Origin: Hahella sp.
GTDB lineage: Bacteria > Pseudomonadota > Gammaproteobacteria > Pseudomonadales > Oleiphilaceae
DNA: 64,000 nucleotides
Assembly: GCA_028280065.1 (NCBI GenBank)
Contig: JANQMN010000102.1
Span: forward strand, 28,918-92,917
Reading direction: 5' to 3'
The notes under the pieces are model-generated. The model ran no database searches. It saw nothing but the letters and a program-made list of their open reading frames with translations, and had not been told where the DNA came from. The position numbers and the translations under genes were made by a program. Positions 42,696 through 52,266 of the stretch are shown piece after piece. Numbering within the stretch: the stretch's first letter is position 1; every line of letters begins with the position of its first letter.

Positions 42696-44447
42696 TCATC
42701 CTCCTCGCCTCGGCTGGCTGCCCTGCGCGGCAATTGTCAATGTAGGCTTATCAGGCGCAATATTGAGTAAACGTAAAGAGTTGGCCATTACCCGGGAAAA
42801 CACCGGGGCAGCCACCTCACCGCCATAATATTCACCTTTTTGCGGTCCATGCACAGCTACCACCAACGCCAAACGAGGCGCTCCCAACGGGGCGAATCCG
42901 GCAAACACAGCGGTATAATCGTCTTCGGAGTAACCGTTACTGCCAATGCTATGCACGGTACCGGTCTTTCCGGCAACCCGGTACTGGGCCACCTGCGCAC
43001 GGGTTCCGGTACCGCCCTTGAGCACGGCCTTTTCCAGAATATCGCGGATACTATTTGCCACTTTCTTCGACATTATCCGCCGTGCCGGAACATCCTGACG
43101 ACCACCTTTAAGCAGCGTAACCGGGCGCAGCATGCCATCTGCGGCAAACGCCATATAGGCGTGAGCAAGTTGGACCGGAGTCGCGCTCAAACCGTATCCG
43201 TATGACAGGGTTGCCAATCTTATCGGCCTCCAGCGGGTAAAATTGGGTAAGTCACCTATAGCTTCGCCTGGATATTCAATGCCGCTGGATTGTCCAAATC
43301 CGGCGCGATAAAGCATCTCCCAGACTGATTCTCCGCCAAGTTTCAAGGCAATACGGCTGGTTCCCACATTACTGCTTTTGACCACGACTTTTTCTAAATC
43401 CATTTCTCCGTGATTTCGCAGGTCTCGAATGGTGCGACCGTTTAAGCGGATAAATCCCGGATGGGTTTCAACCCGGGAGCGGCGGTTGAACTTACCCGAT
43501 TCCAAAGCGGCGGCGATCGAAAACGCCTTGATCGTGGAGCCGGGCTCGAACACATCGGTTACAGCGCGGTTCCGCAACCGTTCGGGCTTGATAGTACCCC
43601 GGTTGTTAGGGTTGTAGGATGGCTGATTGACCATCGCCAACACTTCTCCGGTATGCACATCCAAAAGCACCAGCGAAGCGGACTTTGCCTGGTGACTTTC
43701 CACCGAAGCAAGCAGTTCCCGATAAGCCATATACTGCAGACGGAGATCGATACTCAGCTGCAGATCCTTACCGGATTGAGCGTCCCTTATCAGGCTTAAA
43801 TCTTCGACGATGTAGCCACGACGGTCCTTTAAAACTTTCTTTTTCCCCGCCGTGCCTTGCAGGTATTGATCAAAAATCAGCTCTAAGCCTTCCTGACCCT
43901 GCTCGTCGATATTGGTCATGCCGACGACGTGCGCTGCCACTTCGGCAGCCGGGTAGTAGCGTTTGTGACTGCGCTGACTGTACAAACCCTGGAGTTTTAG
44001 CGCCATGGCTTGACGACCAATTTCCGGGGCTATTTGCCGCTGAATATAGATAAACTCCTTGTCGGCGTTTTGCGCCAGCCGCACGACCAAGCTGCCCTGC
44101 TCCAACCCTAATAAATCTTCCAATTCGAGCCAGCCCGGCAGCGCGCGATCCGCTTCTTGCGGATTTGCCCACAAGGTGACCACCGGTGCACTCACCGCAA
44201 GCGGCTCGCCGTTTCGATCAACAATCTTGCCGCGGGTTGCCGGGATGGACTCAATCCGCACGGTTCGCATATCACCTTGAGTATTCAGGAACTCCCGGTC
44301 AATGACATGCAACTGTACCGCCCGCCAACCTACCAGCAGAAAACACAAACCAAAAACCAGCACCACCAGCCAGTAGCGCCAGGCCGGGCTCGGCTGCATC
44401 GACGGGGTGCTGGACGCACCCTTGTTTTGTTTGGCAAATCGGTTCAT
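42696..44447 (-). CDS. ftsI: septal peptidoglycan transpeptidase FtsI (PBP3)
   Basis: Encodes 583 residues. One transmembrane helix at about 24-42. The transpeptidase motifs are Ser304-x-x-Lys307 (EPGSTIKAF), SSN in VVKSSNVGTS, and KTGT in VAGKTGTVHS. The N-terminal pedestal has the RGKIVDRNGEPLA segment. It crosslinks septal peptidoglycan with FtsW. Its stop overlaps the murE start region; ftsL ends directly before it. Confidence 0.97.
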   Translation of the reverse strand: MNRFAKQNKGASSTPSMQPSPAWRYWLVVLVFGLCFLLVGWRAVQLHVIDREFLNTQGDMRTVRIESIPATRGKIVDRNGEPLAVSAPVVTLWANPQEADRALPGWLELEDLLGLEQGSLVVRLAQNADKEFIYIQRQIAPEIGRQAMALKLQGLYSQRSHKRYYPAAEVAAHVVGMTNIDEQGQEGLELIFDQYLQGTAGKKKVLKDRRGYIVEDLSLIRDAQSGKDLQLSIDLRLQYMAYRELLASVESHQAKSASLVLLDVHTGEVLAMVNQPSYNPNNRGTIKPERLRNRAVTDVFEPGSTIKAFSIAAALESGKFNRRSRVETHPGFIRLNGRTIRDLRNHGEMDLEKVVVKSSNVGTSRIALKLGGESVWEMLYRAGFGQSSGIEYPGEAIGDLPNFTRWRPIRLATLSYGYGLSATPVQLAHAYMAFAADGMLRPVTLLKGGRQDVPARRIMSKKVANSIRDILEKAVLKGGTGTRAQVAQYRVAGKTGTVHSIGSNGYSEDDYTAVFAGFAPLGAPRLALVVAVHGPQKGEYYGGEVAAPVFSRVMANSLRLLNIAPDKPTLTIAAQGSQPRRGG

Positions 44448-44870
44448 TTACTTAACCAGTTCCACCTGTTCCGACGTTGGAATCTCCATCCCCAGTTTTT
44501 GCGTAGCTACCTGCTCGATATGACCATGTGCGCTCCATGCGCTTTCTTCGATCAGCAACTGGGTCCAGCGACGTTGTTGAAAGTCCTGTTCCGCCTGTAA
44601 TGTCTGCAACTCGATAAACAGTTGCCGATTCTTATGCACCGCATAGCTGGTTGCCAGTGCAGAAGCAGCAAGCAGTGCCAGCAACGCCAGCGACACCAGC
44701 ACCTTGCGGGTAAAAAGCGCCTGCAGATGCCGAATTGTCTCATGCCACCATATCAATAAAGCGGGCAGACCTGAGGCAAATCCTGTGAAATTCGCTTTTG
44801 GCAACACCGGCGTGGCATGCCGCTCTGCACGCAGCTGAAATAGAAACCAAGTAGCCGCCAATCTGATCAC
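44448..44870 (-). CDS. ftsL: cell division protein FtsL
   Basis: Encodes 140 residues, somewhat longer than typical FtsL (about 100-120). The start is GTG overlapping the rsmH stop (GTGA), with GGAG about nine bases before. One transmembrane helix at about residues 57-77 (VLVSLALLALLAASALATSYAV) is followed by a leucine-zipper-like coiled coil (IELQTLQAEQDFQQRRW) and the ATQKLGMEIP motif. The extra length is a cytoplasmic N-terminal segment that might not be translated if a later start is used. FtsL forms the FtsQLB complex. Confidence 0.9.
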   Translation of the reverse strand: MIRLAATWFLFQLRAERHATPVLPKANFTGFASGLPALLIWWHETIRHLQALFTRKVLVSLALLALLAASALATSYAVHKNRQLFIELQTLQAEQDFQQRRWTQLLIEESAWSAHGHIEQVATQKLGMEIPTSEQVELVK

Positions 44871-45799
44871 CGCAATTTCTCCAATACCCGCAATACTGCG
44901 CTCCGCGAACGCACATTGCGCTCGACTTCCGCCTTACCCGCCCTGACTTTTTTCGCCAGGATTTTGGCTCTCGGTGCATCCTCCTGCAGCGGTACCCATT
45001 TCGGCACTTGCGGACCCGATACCTTTTCCTGCATAAACCTTTTCACCAGCCGGTCTTCCAGCGAATGAAAACTAATCGCCACCAATCGGCCACCGACGCC
45101 TAAAAGCTCGAAACCGGCTTCCAAGCCGGTTGTCAGATCATTCAATTCGCCGTTGACGAAGATCCGAATCGCCTGAAAACTTCGCGTTGCCGGGTGCTTA
45201 CCTTTCTCCCAGCGCGGGTGCGCCTTGGCAATGATCTCCGCAAGCTGCAGCGTTCGTTCGATTGGCCGCGCAACACGAGCGGCGGCAATGGCCTTGGCAA
45301 TTCTGCGGGAATAACGCTCTTCACCGAACTCCCACAGCACATTCGCGATCGCCTTCTCTTCGGCGGATGCAAGCCACGACGCTGCGGATTGACCTACCTC
45401 ATTGTTCATGCGCATGTCCAATGGACCGTCTTTGGTAAAACTGAATCCGCGCGCCGCATCGTCCAATTGCGGAGAGGAGACACCGAGATCGAACAAAACG
45501 CCATTAAGTTGTTCTCGATCAACCTCAGCGAAAAAGGTTTTCAATCCCGCAAAACTTCCCCGAAAGAAGCAAAATCGCGAATCCTCCTGCATCAACTGCC
45601 TTGCCAGGCGCTCGGCTTCCGGATCCTTATCCGTTGCCATCAACCCGCCCTCGGCACTAAGCTGGGATAAAATTGCCCGACTATGACCGCCGCGACCAAA
45701 GGTTCCGTCAAAGTAAAAGCCATTCGCCTGTATGGCTAACCCTGCAATCGCTTCATCCAATAACACCGCATCATGAGTGAACTCATGGCTATCACTCAC
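44867..45799 (-). CDS. rsmH: 16S rRNA (cytosine-1402-N4)-methyltransferase
   Basis: Encodes 310 residues (also known as MraW). The start is GTG overlapping the mraZ stop (GTGA). Motifs: [30 protein letters not shown] (SAM site), [25 protein letters not shown], and [14 protein letters not shown]. It modifies the ribosomal P-site region and always sits beside mraZ. Confidence 0.97.
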   Translation of the reverse strand: MSDSHEFTHDAVLLDEAIAGLAIQANGFYFDGTFGRGGHSRAILSQLSAEGGLMATDKDPEAERLARQLMQEDSRFCFFRGSFAGLKTFFAEVDREQLNGVLFDLGVSSPQLDDAARGFSFTKDGPLDMRMNNEVGQSAASWLASAEEKAIANVLWEFGEERYSRRIAKAIAAARVARPIERTLQLAEIIAKAHPRWEKGKHPATRSFQAIRIFVNGELNDLTTGLEAGFELLGVGGRLVAISFHSLEDRLVKRFMQEKVSGPQVPKWVPLQEDAPRAKILAKKVRAGKAEVERNVRSRSAVLRVLEKLR

Positions 45800-46245
45800 A
45801 GCGACAGAGCCTCCATCTCTGCGGGAATATCAGCGTCATCTTCAGCTTCGTCTAAATAGGCGAACCAGAGTTCTTCATTCCACAACTCCAGTTTTTTCCC
45901 CTGACCGATCAGCATCAGTTTTTTCTCGAACCGCGCGTAGTCGCGAAGCGTCGGGGGCAATAACACCCTCCCCGCACTATCAAGTTCCAACTCTGTGGCG
46001 TAACCGAGCAGAAGCCGTTGTAAGCGGCGCGCCGCTTTGTTCATGTTTGGCAAGGCTTCAATTTGCGGCTTTAATTCCTGCCATTGCGGCTCGGGATAAA
46101 GGAGCAGGCAACGCTCTTCGGTGTGCGCAGTCAATACCAAGCGGCCGCTGCAGAGCTGTACAAGCTCTTCGCGCACCCGCGTAGGTATGGCGATACGCCC
46201 CTTGGCATCCATATTGATGGCATGACTACCGAGAAAATTGCTCAT
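45796..46245 (-). CDS. mraZ: transcriptional regulator MraZ
   Basis: Encodes 149 residues from the ATG at 46245, the family's usual N-terminus ([18 protein letters not shown]); the longer frame to 46311 is rejected. There are two AbrB-like swapped-hairpin repeats: [16 protein letters not shown] and [16 protein letters not shown]. MraZ controls its own dcw operon by binding short phased repeats. Such repeats are present just upstream. The ribosome binding site is weak, which could keep its level low. Confidence 0.95.
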   Translation of the reverse strand: MSNFLGSHAINMDAKGRIAIPTRVREELVQLCSGRLVLTAHTEERCLLLYPEPQWQELKPQIEALPNMNKAARRLQRLLLGYATELELDSAGRVLLPPTLRDYARFEKKLMLIGQGKKLELWNEELWFAYLDEAEDDADIPAEMEALSL

Positions 46246-46286
46246 AGAGATCGCTAGCGTGTGGGGTGTCGAGTCATTGAGGAGAC

Positions 46287-46392
46287 AAATCCACTTTGCT
46301 CCACCGAACAACTCTTATAGACCACTAAATTCCACTTAAAACCACTTTTTACCACTTTTACACACTATAGAAAGCAACCAGCCACTTTTCAA
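46287..46392 (-). promoter_or_regulatory. dcw promoter with 10-bp-phased MraZ-type operator repeats
   Basis: Read on the minus strand, a strong sigma-70-like promoter is present: TTGAAA (46392-46387), a 17-base spacer, and TATAGT (46369-46364). Right after the -10, AGTGG occurs four times at exact 10-base spacing (complement CCACT at 46352, 46342, 46332, 46322). Another copy lies in the spacer (46382), in phase with the four, and two more sit downstream (46301 as GGTGG, 46291 as AGTGG). Phased 5-base repeats separated by 5 bases are how MraZ sites look in E. coli (TGGGN). Confidence 0.8.
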
Positions 46393-46595
46393 GCGCAAAA
46401 AATTTCAAACCAACAGGAGTTTTTCTTTAAAAGACAATAGGTTAGAAAATACAACTCAATAACATGAGCAATATTTCACGTAAAAACCCATATATTTCAA
46501 AAGACTAGAAAAAACTTTTAAGAGACAAGGTGAGATATAAGATTATTTTGCTATAAGAAAGCTGCCTAAAAAGCAGGGATGAAGATTAGGGGAGT
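46393..46595. other. AT-rich spacer between dcw promoter and rnpB
   Basis: About 200 bases, rich in A+T, with no convincing frame. It lies upstream of the dcw promoter and downstream of rnpB on the same strand. A weak CTGC/GCAG hairpin near 46561-46576 may be part of the rnpB terminator. Confidence 0.4.
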
Positions 46596-47072
46596 TGAGT
46601 TTGCCTGTAAGCCGGGTTCTGTCAAGGACAGTCATTCATCTGGAACATATGTCACCATATGCTTCTAGCGATCTACCCGGGTCCAGCGTGGGCCACGCCA
46701 TTGGACCCCTATTTGATCTTGCTCCGAGTGGGGTTTACCATCGCCATGGACTGTTGCCAGCCATGCGGTGCGCTCTTACCGCACCATTTCACCCTTACCC
46801 GACCACTCATCTCTGTGAACGACTACGATATTCTTACAACACACTAGGATGTGAGACAATCAATCGCTGCATTCATTCCCACAAATGAATGGTCGGGCGG
46901 TTTACTTTCTGTTGCACTTTCCATCGGCTCACGCCGCCCAGGGGTTACCTGGCACTTTGCCCTGCGGAGCCCGGACTTTCCTCCATCCGACCACTCAATT
47001 GGACATTTACTCGGCTAAGTTCAAGGCAAACGTTCAATTGAGTGGTAGGACAGCGACTGTCCGGCAAACTCA
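46596..47072 (-). ncRNA. rnpB: RNase P RNA (bacterial A type) with enlarged P3 and P12
   Basis: The ribozyme that matures tRNA 5' ends. Conserved core on the minus strand: GGAGGAAAGTCCGGGCTCC, GCCAGGTAACCCCTGGG, GTGCAACAGAAAGTAAACCGCC, GGGTAAGGGTGAAA, GGTGCGGTAAGAGCGCACC, CTGGCAACAGTCC, CAAATAGGGG, and GATGAATGACTGTCC. The ends pair as P1 (GGCAAACTC 47063-47071 with GAGTTTGCC 46597-46605). A promoter-like TTGCTT-17-TAATCT ends at 47079. At about 477 nt it is roughly 100 nt longer than the E. coli RNA, through longer P3 and P12 arms. The site between rsmI and mraZ is the same as in Pseudomonas. Confidence 0.97.
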
Positions 47073-47118
47073 GTCCCAAGATTAATCTTTGTTGGCTTCG
47101 TAAGCAACTACCGGCGAC

Positions 47119-47964
47119 TCAAGACTTGTATTCCAGTGCTTTGGCATAGAGCGCGTTTTTCGGCAAACCGGTTACTTTGGCTGTGATCGCTGCGGCTTTT
47201 TTTGTAGGCAGCTCTGCCAGTAACTCCTGCAGCAGCAGGTCAGCGTCTACCTCCATGGCTGACACATCTTGTTGCGGAGCACCTTCAACCAGCACCACAA
47301 ACTCCCCACGCTGCTGGTTGGAGTCATCCTGCAACATGCCTAAAAGCTCATCCGCCGTCCCTCGCAGAATCGTCTCAAAAGTCTTGGTCAATTCGCGGGC
47401 CAACACCATCGGCCTTCCCCCAAAACAGTCTCGACAGTCAGCCAGCAGTTCTAATATGCGATGCGGAGACTCATAGAAGATCAGCGTCCGTTCTTCATCG
47501 CGCAGGCCTTGCAATTGAGACATTCGCGCCTGCCGCTTGGCGGGCAAAAATCCTTCAAAGGTAAATCTATTGCTTGGCAAACCCGCCACCGACAGTGCGG
47601 CGACAAAGGCGCTCGGACCCGGCACCGGCACGATATCCAAGTTCGATTCGGCAGCGCTCCTTACCAATAAAAAACCCGGATCAGAGATGAGCGGAGTTCC
47701 GGCATCGGAAACAACAGCCAATGACACGCCTTCCTGCACCTGCCTGACGAGCGCATCAACTCGACTTTTCTCATTGTAGGCATGCATGGATATCAACCGC
47801 GTCTCAATCCCCAGATGCCGACACAACTGTCCGGTATGGCGGGTATCCTCGGCGGCAATTAGGTCCACCTCCTTCAATGTGGCTAGGGCGCGCATTGAAA
47901 TATCCTCTAAATTGCCTATTGGCGTTGCGACAACATAGATTTTTCCGGGTTGCTGCTGAGTCAT
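47119..47964 (-). CDS. rsmI: 16S rRNA (cytidine-1402-2'-O)-methyltransferase
   Basis: Encodes 281 residues. The ATG at 47964 gives the family N-terminus (KIYVVATPIGNLEDIS); a longer frame reaches 48018. Motifs: AEDTRHTGQLC, VSDAGTPLISDPG, PVPGPSAFVAALSVAGL, and FYESPHRI. It modifies the same rRNA base as RsmH. It is divergent from lpoA, as in E. coli. Confidence 0.95.
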   Translation of the reverse strand: MTQQQPGKIYVVATPIGNLEDISMRALATLKEVDLIAAEDTRHTGQLCRHLGIETRLISMHAYNEKSRVDALVRQVQEGVSLAVVSDAGTPLISDPGFLLVRSAAESNLDIVPVPGPSAFVAALSVAGLPSNRFTFEGFLPAKRQARMSQLQGLRDEERTLIFYESPHRILELLADCRDCFGGRPMVLARELTKTFETILRGTADELLGMLQDDSNQQRGEFVVLVEGAPQQDVSAMEVDADLLLQELLAELPTKKAAAITAKVTGLPKNALYAKALEYKS

Positions 47965-48151
47965 GTTACCAACCGATAAGTAGAAAAACTTGACCTTGCC
48001 AATCCATTGCATTGACATGGTAAATCTTAAAAAGGGTCTGTTAGAATAACGAAATTTTCCCTAGCCATGAATTCAAGATCCTGAGCATTTTATGCGCACA
48101 CCGGCCAAAATTCTGACTTCTTCACCAAATCTCAACTCCTTTGACAGCAAA

Positions 48152-50011
48152 ATGCCCGGCAAAAACATTTGGTATATCCTTTGTTGCAGCCTGGTTTTTT
48201 TCGTCTTGGCCGGGCTTTCCGGATGTGAAACATCCGGCTCCGGCCAGCGCCCCCAAATCTCAACAGAATCCACCCCTATTGACGAGGCCGAACGCCAACT
48301 GTGGCTGGCAAAACGGGCGCTCCCTGAAGATAGGGCCGGCTACTTGCTGCGGGCATTGGACATCTACCTGGGAAGAGAAGATTTAGACTCTGCACAACAG
48401 ACCATTGGTCTTCTGCAGAACGCCAGCATGACCACGCTACAGTATGAACAGTTTGCATTGCTGGCCGCCAAGCAAGCTATGCTGTCTAACGATCCGGCCA
48501 GGGCTGCCGCCTATTTTGCCAACGCTCCATTAGATGCTTATAGTTCCGCTCCATTGGAAATTCAACTCGCCGCCAATGACCTTCGCGCCGAAGCGCTGCT
48601 TGCTTCGGGCAGTCCTTTGCAAGCCGCGCGGCTGCGCATTTTCAATGCCGGTTTGTATAGCGGCGAAACTTATTGGGAAAACCACGACCTGATTTGGCGC
48701 GCCCTCCGAAACTCGCCTTCCTTGGCGCTGAGTAAAGCACTGGAAACTGCCGAAGATTATGCCTATCAAGGCTGGCTGGAGCTGATCATGCAAATCAGAC
48801 AGAATCAATTCAGCCTAGAACAACAGTTAGCAGGCTTGCTGCAATGGCAGGAGGCTTGGCCGGATCATCCGGCAGCAAAACAACTACCGGCCGAATTGGC
48901 TATGCTGAGCCGTCTACCGGAAATGCGGCCCCGCAAGATGGCTCTCCTGCTTCCTCTATCAGGTCCTCTGGCCAGAGCCGGAGCGGCAGTGCGAGATGGG
49001 TTTTTGGCCGCTTATTTTCGGGATAGTACCGCCATCCAGTCCAATACGGAAATTCAAATTTTTGATGTCGAGTCCTATAGTTCGGTTACCGACTTATATT
49101 TAGAGCTACAGCTAGAGCTGTATGATTTGGTGATTGGCCCCCTACAAAAGCGCTGGGTAGAGGAGTTAGCACAGTTTCCTGAATTCTCGCCCCCGGTACT
49201 GGCACTCAATTACCAGGATCAAAAACTTACTGCCGTTAACGGGCTATATGAGTTCGGCCTATCGGCTGAAGATGAACTAAATCAGATTCTTGATTTGCTG
49301 TCCGGCCAGGTCAACCAAAGAATAGCAGCCATCTATCCGGATACTGCCTGGGCGCAAAAGCTGATTCCTGTCCTGCAGGCTCGCACAGCACAAGCGCAGT
49401 TACCCGCTCCGAAACTGTTTAGCTACATCAAAGACGACAATCTTTCTGAAGGAGTTGCCCAGCTTTTAGGTACCCAAGAAAGCAAGGAACGGGCGCGGGA
49501 GCTGCAAGGCATCGTAGGCAAACTTGAGTACGAACCGCGCCGCCGGGCAGACATAGACGCGGTAGTACTGCTCACACCGCCAGAGGATGCACGTCAGATT
49601 AAGCCTTTGCTGGCATTTCATTATGGCAGCGGGATTCCAGTATACGGTTCTTCCCGTATCTATTCCGGGATCGCAAGACCAGATAAAAATCACGACCTTG
49701 ACGACGTGCTTTACACTGAAATTCCATGGCTGGTCAACCAAACATCCCCACTCAGGGAAGACGTCAATTATTTGGCCGGTGCGAATAATTTCGAGCGTCT
49801 ATACGCCTTGGGCGTCGATGCCTACCAGCTTGCCCCACGCCTGGAACTTATGGCAAAGTTCCCGGAAAGCCAGCTGCAAGGGGTTACCGGCATGCTAAGA
49901 ATAAATGAACATGCGCAAATTCGCCGAACTTTGGAGTGGGCGACTTTCGTAAATGGCAAGGTTAATCCTAAGCTATCACTCAATCGCCATCGAACAAGTC
50001 TGAATTTGTAA
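48152..50011 (+). CDS. lpoA: outer-membrane lipoprotein activator of PBP1A (LpoA/LppC family)
   Basis: Encodes 619 residues from the ATG at 48152, giving a lipoprotein signal of 24 residues before the lipobox Cys (LAGLSGC). An in-frame ATG at 48092 would add 20 residues with no better ribosome binding site. The N-terminal TPR-like helical domain (about 40-270) is followed by a periplasmic-binding-fold domain starting at MALLLPLSGPLARAGAAVRDGF. In E. coli LpoA activates PBP1A from the outer membrane. The gene is divergent from rsmI and precedes yraN, the standard order. Confidence 0.9.
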   Translation: MPGKNIWYILCCSLVFFVLAGLSGCETSGSGQRPQISTESTPIDEAERQLWLAKRALPEDRAGYLLRALDIYLGREDLDSAQQTIGLLQNASMTTLQYEQFALLAAKQAMLSNDPARAAAYFANAPLDAYSSAPLEIQLAANDLRAEALLASGSPLQAARLRIFNAGLYSGETYWENHDLIWRALRNSPSLALSKALETAEDYAYQGWLELIMQIRQNQFSLEQQLAGLLQWQEAWPDHPAAKQLPAELAMLSRLPEMRPRKMALLLPLSGPLARAGAAVRDGFLAAYFRDSTAIQSNTEIQIFDVESYSSVTDLYLELQLELYDLVIGPLQKRWVEELAQFPEFSPPVLALNYQDQKLTAVNGLYEFGLSAEDELNQILDLLSGQVNQRIAAIYPDTAWAQKLIPVLQARTAQAQLPAPKLFSYIKDDNLSEGVAQLLGTQESKERARELQGIVGKLEYEPRRRADIDAVVLLTPPEDARQIKPLLAFHYGSGIPVYGSSRIYSGIARPDKNHDLDDVLYTEIPWLVNQTSPLREDVNYLAGANNFERLYALGVDAYQLAPRLELMAKFPESQLQGVTGMLRINEHAQIRRTLEWATFVNGKVNPKLSLNRHRTSLNL

Positions 50012-50391
50012 TGCTTAGAAATATGAAGTCAAGGAATACCAAGGAAGTCGGGGCAAACGTTGAGCAGGCGGCGGCAGAGTTTCTAAAACGAAAAGGTCTG
50101 AAAATACGCGAACTTAATTACCACTGCAAAGCCGGCGAGATCGACATCATCGCATCGGATCGCAGTTGCTTGGTTTTTGTGGAAGTCCGACACCGTAAAA
50201 ACAGCCGCTATGGCACCCCTGCGGAAACGATCACGCGCATCAAAGTTGGAAAAATATTGAACACTGCCAACCACTACCTACAGCGCCACCGGCTGGATCA
50301 AGCCTGCCGTTTCGATGTCATTGAAAGCATTGAACAAAATGGAACATTGCAGTTCAACTGGATACAAAATGCTTTTGAAAGCCTGCATTAG
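50011..50391 (+). CDS. yraN: YraN/UPF0102 endonuclease-fold protein
   Basis: Encodes 126 residues. The start overlaps the last base of the lpoA stop (TAATG). The restriction-endonuclease-like core is visible: GEIDIIASD (Glu43, Asp45) and LVFVEVRHR (Glu58), where the last basic residue fits the E-x-D...E-x-V/K arrangement. The cellular role is not established; members have been linked to Holliday-junction or DNA processing. The gene lies between lpoA and the SIS protein gene, as in E. coli (diaA). Confidence 0.85.
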   Translation: MLRNMKSRNTKEVGANVEQAAAEFLKRKGLKIRELNYHCKAGEIDIIASDRSCLVFVEVRHRKNSRYGTPAETITRIKVGKILNTANHYLQRHRLDQACRFDVIESIEQNGTLQFNWIQNAFESLH

Positions 50392-50436
50392 TGATACCTA
50401 AGACAATAGCAAAACATCAACCAATCGCCTGGATAA

Positions 50437-51048
<612 letters not shown>

Positions 51049-51049
51049 C

Positions 51050-51072
51050 AAAAAGGCCGCAATGCGGCCTTC
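51050..51072 (-). terminator. terminator after sspB
   Basis: Stem AAGGCCGC (51053-51060) / GCGGCCTT (51064-51071) with a 3-base loop. On the minus strand it is followed by five T, so it ends the sspA-sspB unit. It lies right after the convergent SIS gene and may also help end that transcript, but there is no T run in the plus direction. Confidence 0.85.
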
Positions 51073-51115
51073 GCGCATTCGATCCTGTCGACCCATCCAT
51101 AGATCGCGGCGACCG

Positions 51116-51526
51116 CTATTTTACAATTTTCAGACTCGGTTTCGGACTCTTTGACTTTTCCTTGGCATCACCCGCTCCGTCACTATTGGCGTCTCGCGTG
51201 GGATCCGGCTCGCCACCAGGCTCAGATCCGAATACCATGCCCTGACCATTTTCCTTAGCATAAATAGCCAGCACAGCAACAATGGGGACGATCACCTGAC
51301 GCGGCACCCCGCCGAATCGGGCACTGAACTCAAGATATTCGTTACTGATAGCCAGACCACGAACGGCACTGGGACTTATGTTTAAAACAATCTGACCGTT
51401 ACTTACAAAATCCCTCGGGACATCGACTGCAGGCAATGAAGCATCGATGACCACGTAAGGAGTCAGTTGATTATCAAGAATCCATTCATTTAACGAGCGA
51501 AGCAAATAAGGTCGGCTCGGCGTCAT
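51116..51526 (-). CDS. sspB: ClpXP adaptor SspB
   Basis: Encodes 136 residues. The folded substrate-binding domain covers about 1-100 (PYLLRSLNEWILDNQLTPYVV in part: LLRSLNEWILDN; FVSNGQIVLNIS; FGGVPRQVIVPI). A charged, disordered linker then leads to the ClpX-binding tail PSLKIVK, matching the family's (L/I)-x-VVK-like end. It delivers ssrA-tagged proteins to ClpXP. It starts two bases after sspA. Confidence 0.95.
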   Translation of the reverse strand: MTPSRPYLLRSLNEWILDNQLTPYVVIDASLPAVDVPRDFVSNGQIVLNISPSAVRGLAISNEYLEFSARFGGVPRQVIVPIVAVLAIYAKENGQGMVFGSEPGGEPDPTRDANSDGAGDAKEKSKSPKPSLKIVK

Positions 51527-51528
51527 AG

Positions 51529-52161
51529 CTACAGATTCATTTCCTGCTCTAGATCTGAAAGACTAGCCTTAAACGATTCGCGGCTGAAAAGTCGATCCAT
51601 ATACTTGTTCATTGCTTTGGCCTGCTTTTCCGGAAGCTCTATTCCCATGACCTTCAACCGCCAAAGCACCGGCGCTACGCAACAGTCGACAATGGTAAAC
51701 TCGTCACTCATGAAATAGGGCTTTTCTTCAAAGATGGGCGCTATGGCAATAAGGCTTTCACGCAGCGATTTGCGCGCAGCATCAACTTTAGTAGCGCTGG
51801 CCGCCCCCTCCAAAACAACATCCGCATGGGCACACCAGTCTCTTTGGATACGATGCATCAACAAGCGGCTCTGTGCACGCGCTACCGGGTAGACGGGCAA
51901 CAACGGCGGATGCGGAAATCGTTCATCAAGATATTCCATCATGATATTTGGCTCGTATAGCGCCAACTCACGATCGACCAGGGTGGGAAGCGAGTTGTAA
52001 GGGTTGTGGTCGGCTATCTCTTCCGGTTTGTTATCCGGGTCCACGTCAATAACCTCAACAGCCACGCCTTTTTCGGCAAGCACAATCCTTACCCGATGGC
52101 TGTAGTGGCTCTGCGGATCAGAAAAAAATGTCATAGATGACCGCTTGGTCACGACTCCCAT
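51529..52161 (-). CDS. sspA: stringent starvation protein A (RNA polymerase-associated)
   Basis: Encodes 210 residues, near E. coli's 212. The ATG at 52161 has GAGG eight bases upstream; the longer frame to 52185 is rejected. It has a glutathione-S-transferase fold: [23 protein letters not shown] (part), [34 protein letters not shown]. SspA binds RNA polymerase and affects stress and virulence gene expression. The PHPPLLP loop, conserved and required in SspA, is present. Confidence 0.95.
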   Translation of the reverse strand: MGVVTKRSSMTFFSDPQSHYSHRVRIVLAEKGVAVEVIDVDPDNKPEEIADHNPYNSLPTLVDRELALYEPNIMMEYLDERFPHPPLLPVYPVARAQSRLLMHRIQRDWCAHADVVLEGAASATKVDAARKSLRESLIAIAPIFEEKPYFMSDEFTIVDCCVAPVLWRLKVMGIELPEKQAKAMNKYMDRLFSRESFKASLSDLEQEMNL

Positions 52162-52194
52162 AGAAATACCTCGGTTTAAATCCATTAGCTATAC

Positions 52195-52229
52195 AAACAA
52201 GAAAACCAGCATCAGATCACTGATGCTGG
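52195..52229 (-). terminator. terminator after petC
   Basis: Stem CCAGCATCAG (52206-52215) / CTGATGCTGG (52220-52229), 10 perfect pairs, 4-base loop. On the minus strand it runs into TTTTCTTGTTTG, a rho-independent terminator for petABC, upstream of sspA. Confidence 0.85.
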
Positions 52230-52266
52230 GTTCAAATTTTTAGGGGCAGAGATTATACACGAAAGA

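Noticed and set aside
46362..46366. possible sixth in-phase MraZ box (ACACT)
   Set aside because: Only four of five bases match and it overlaps the -10 element. Left out of the count.
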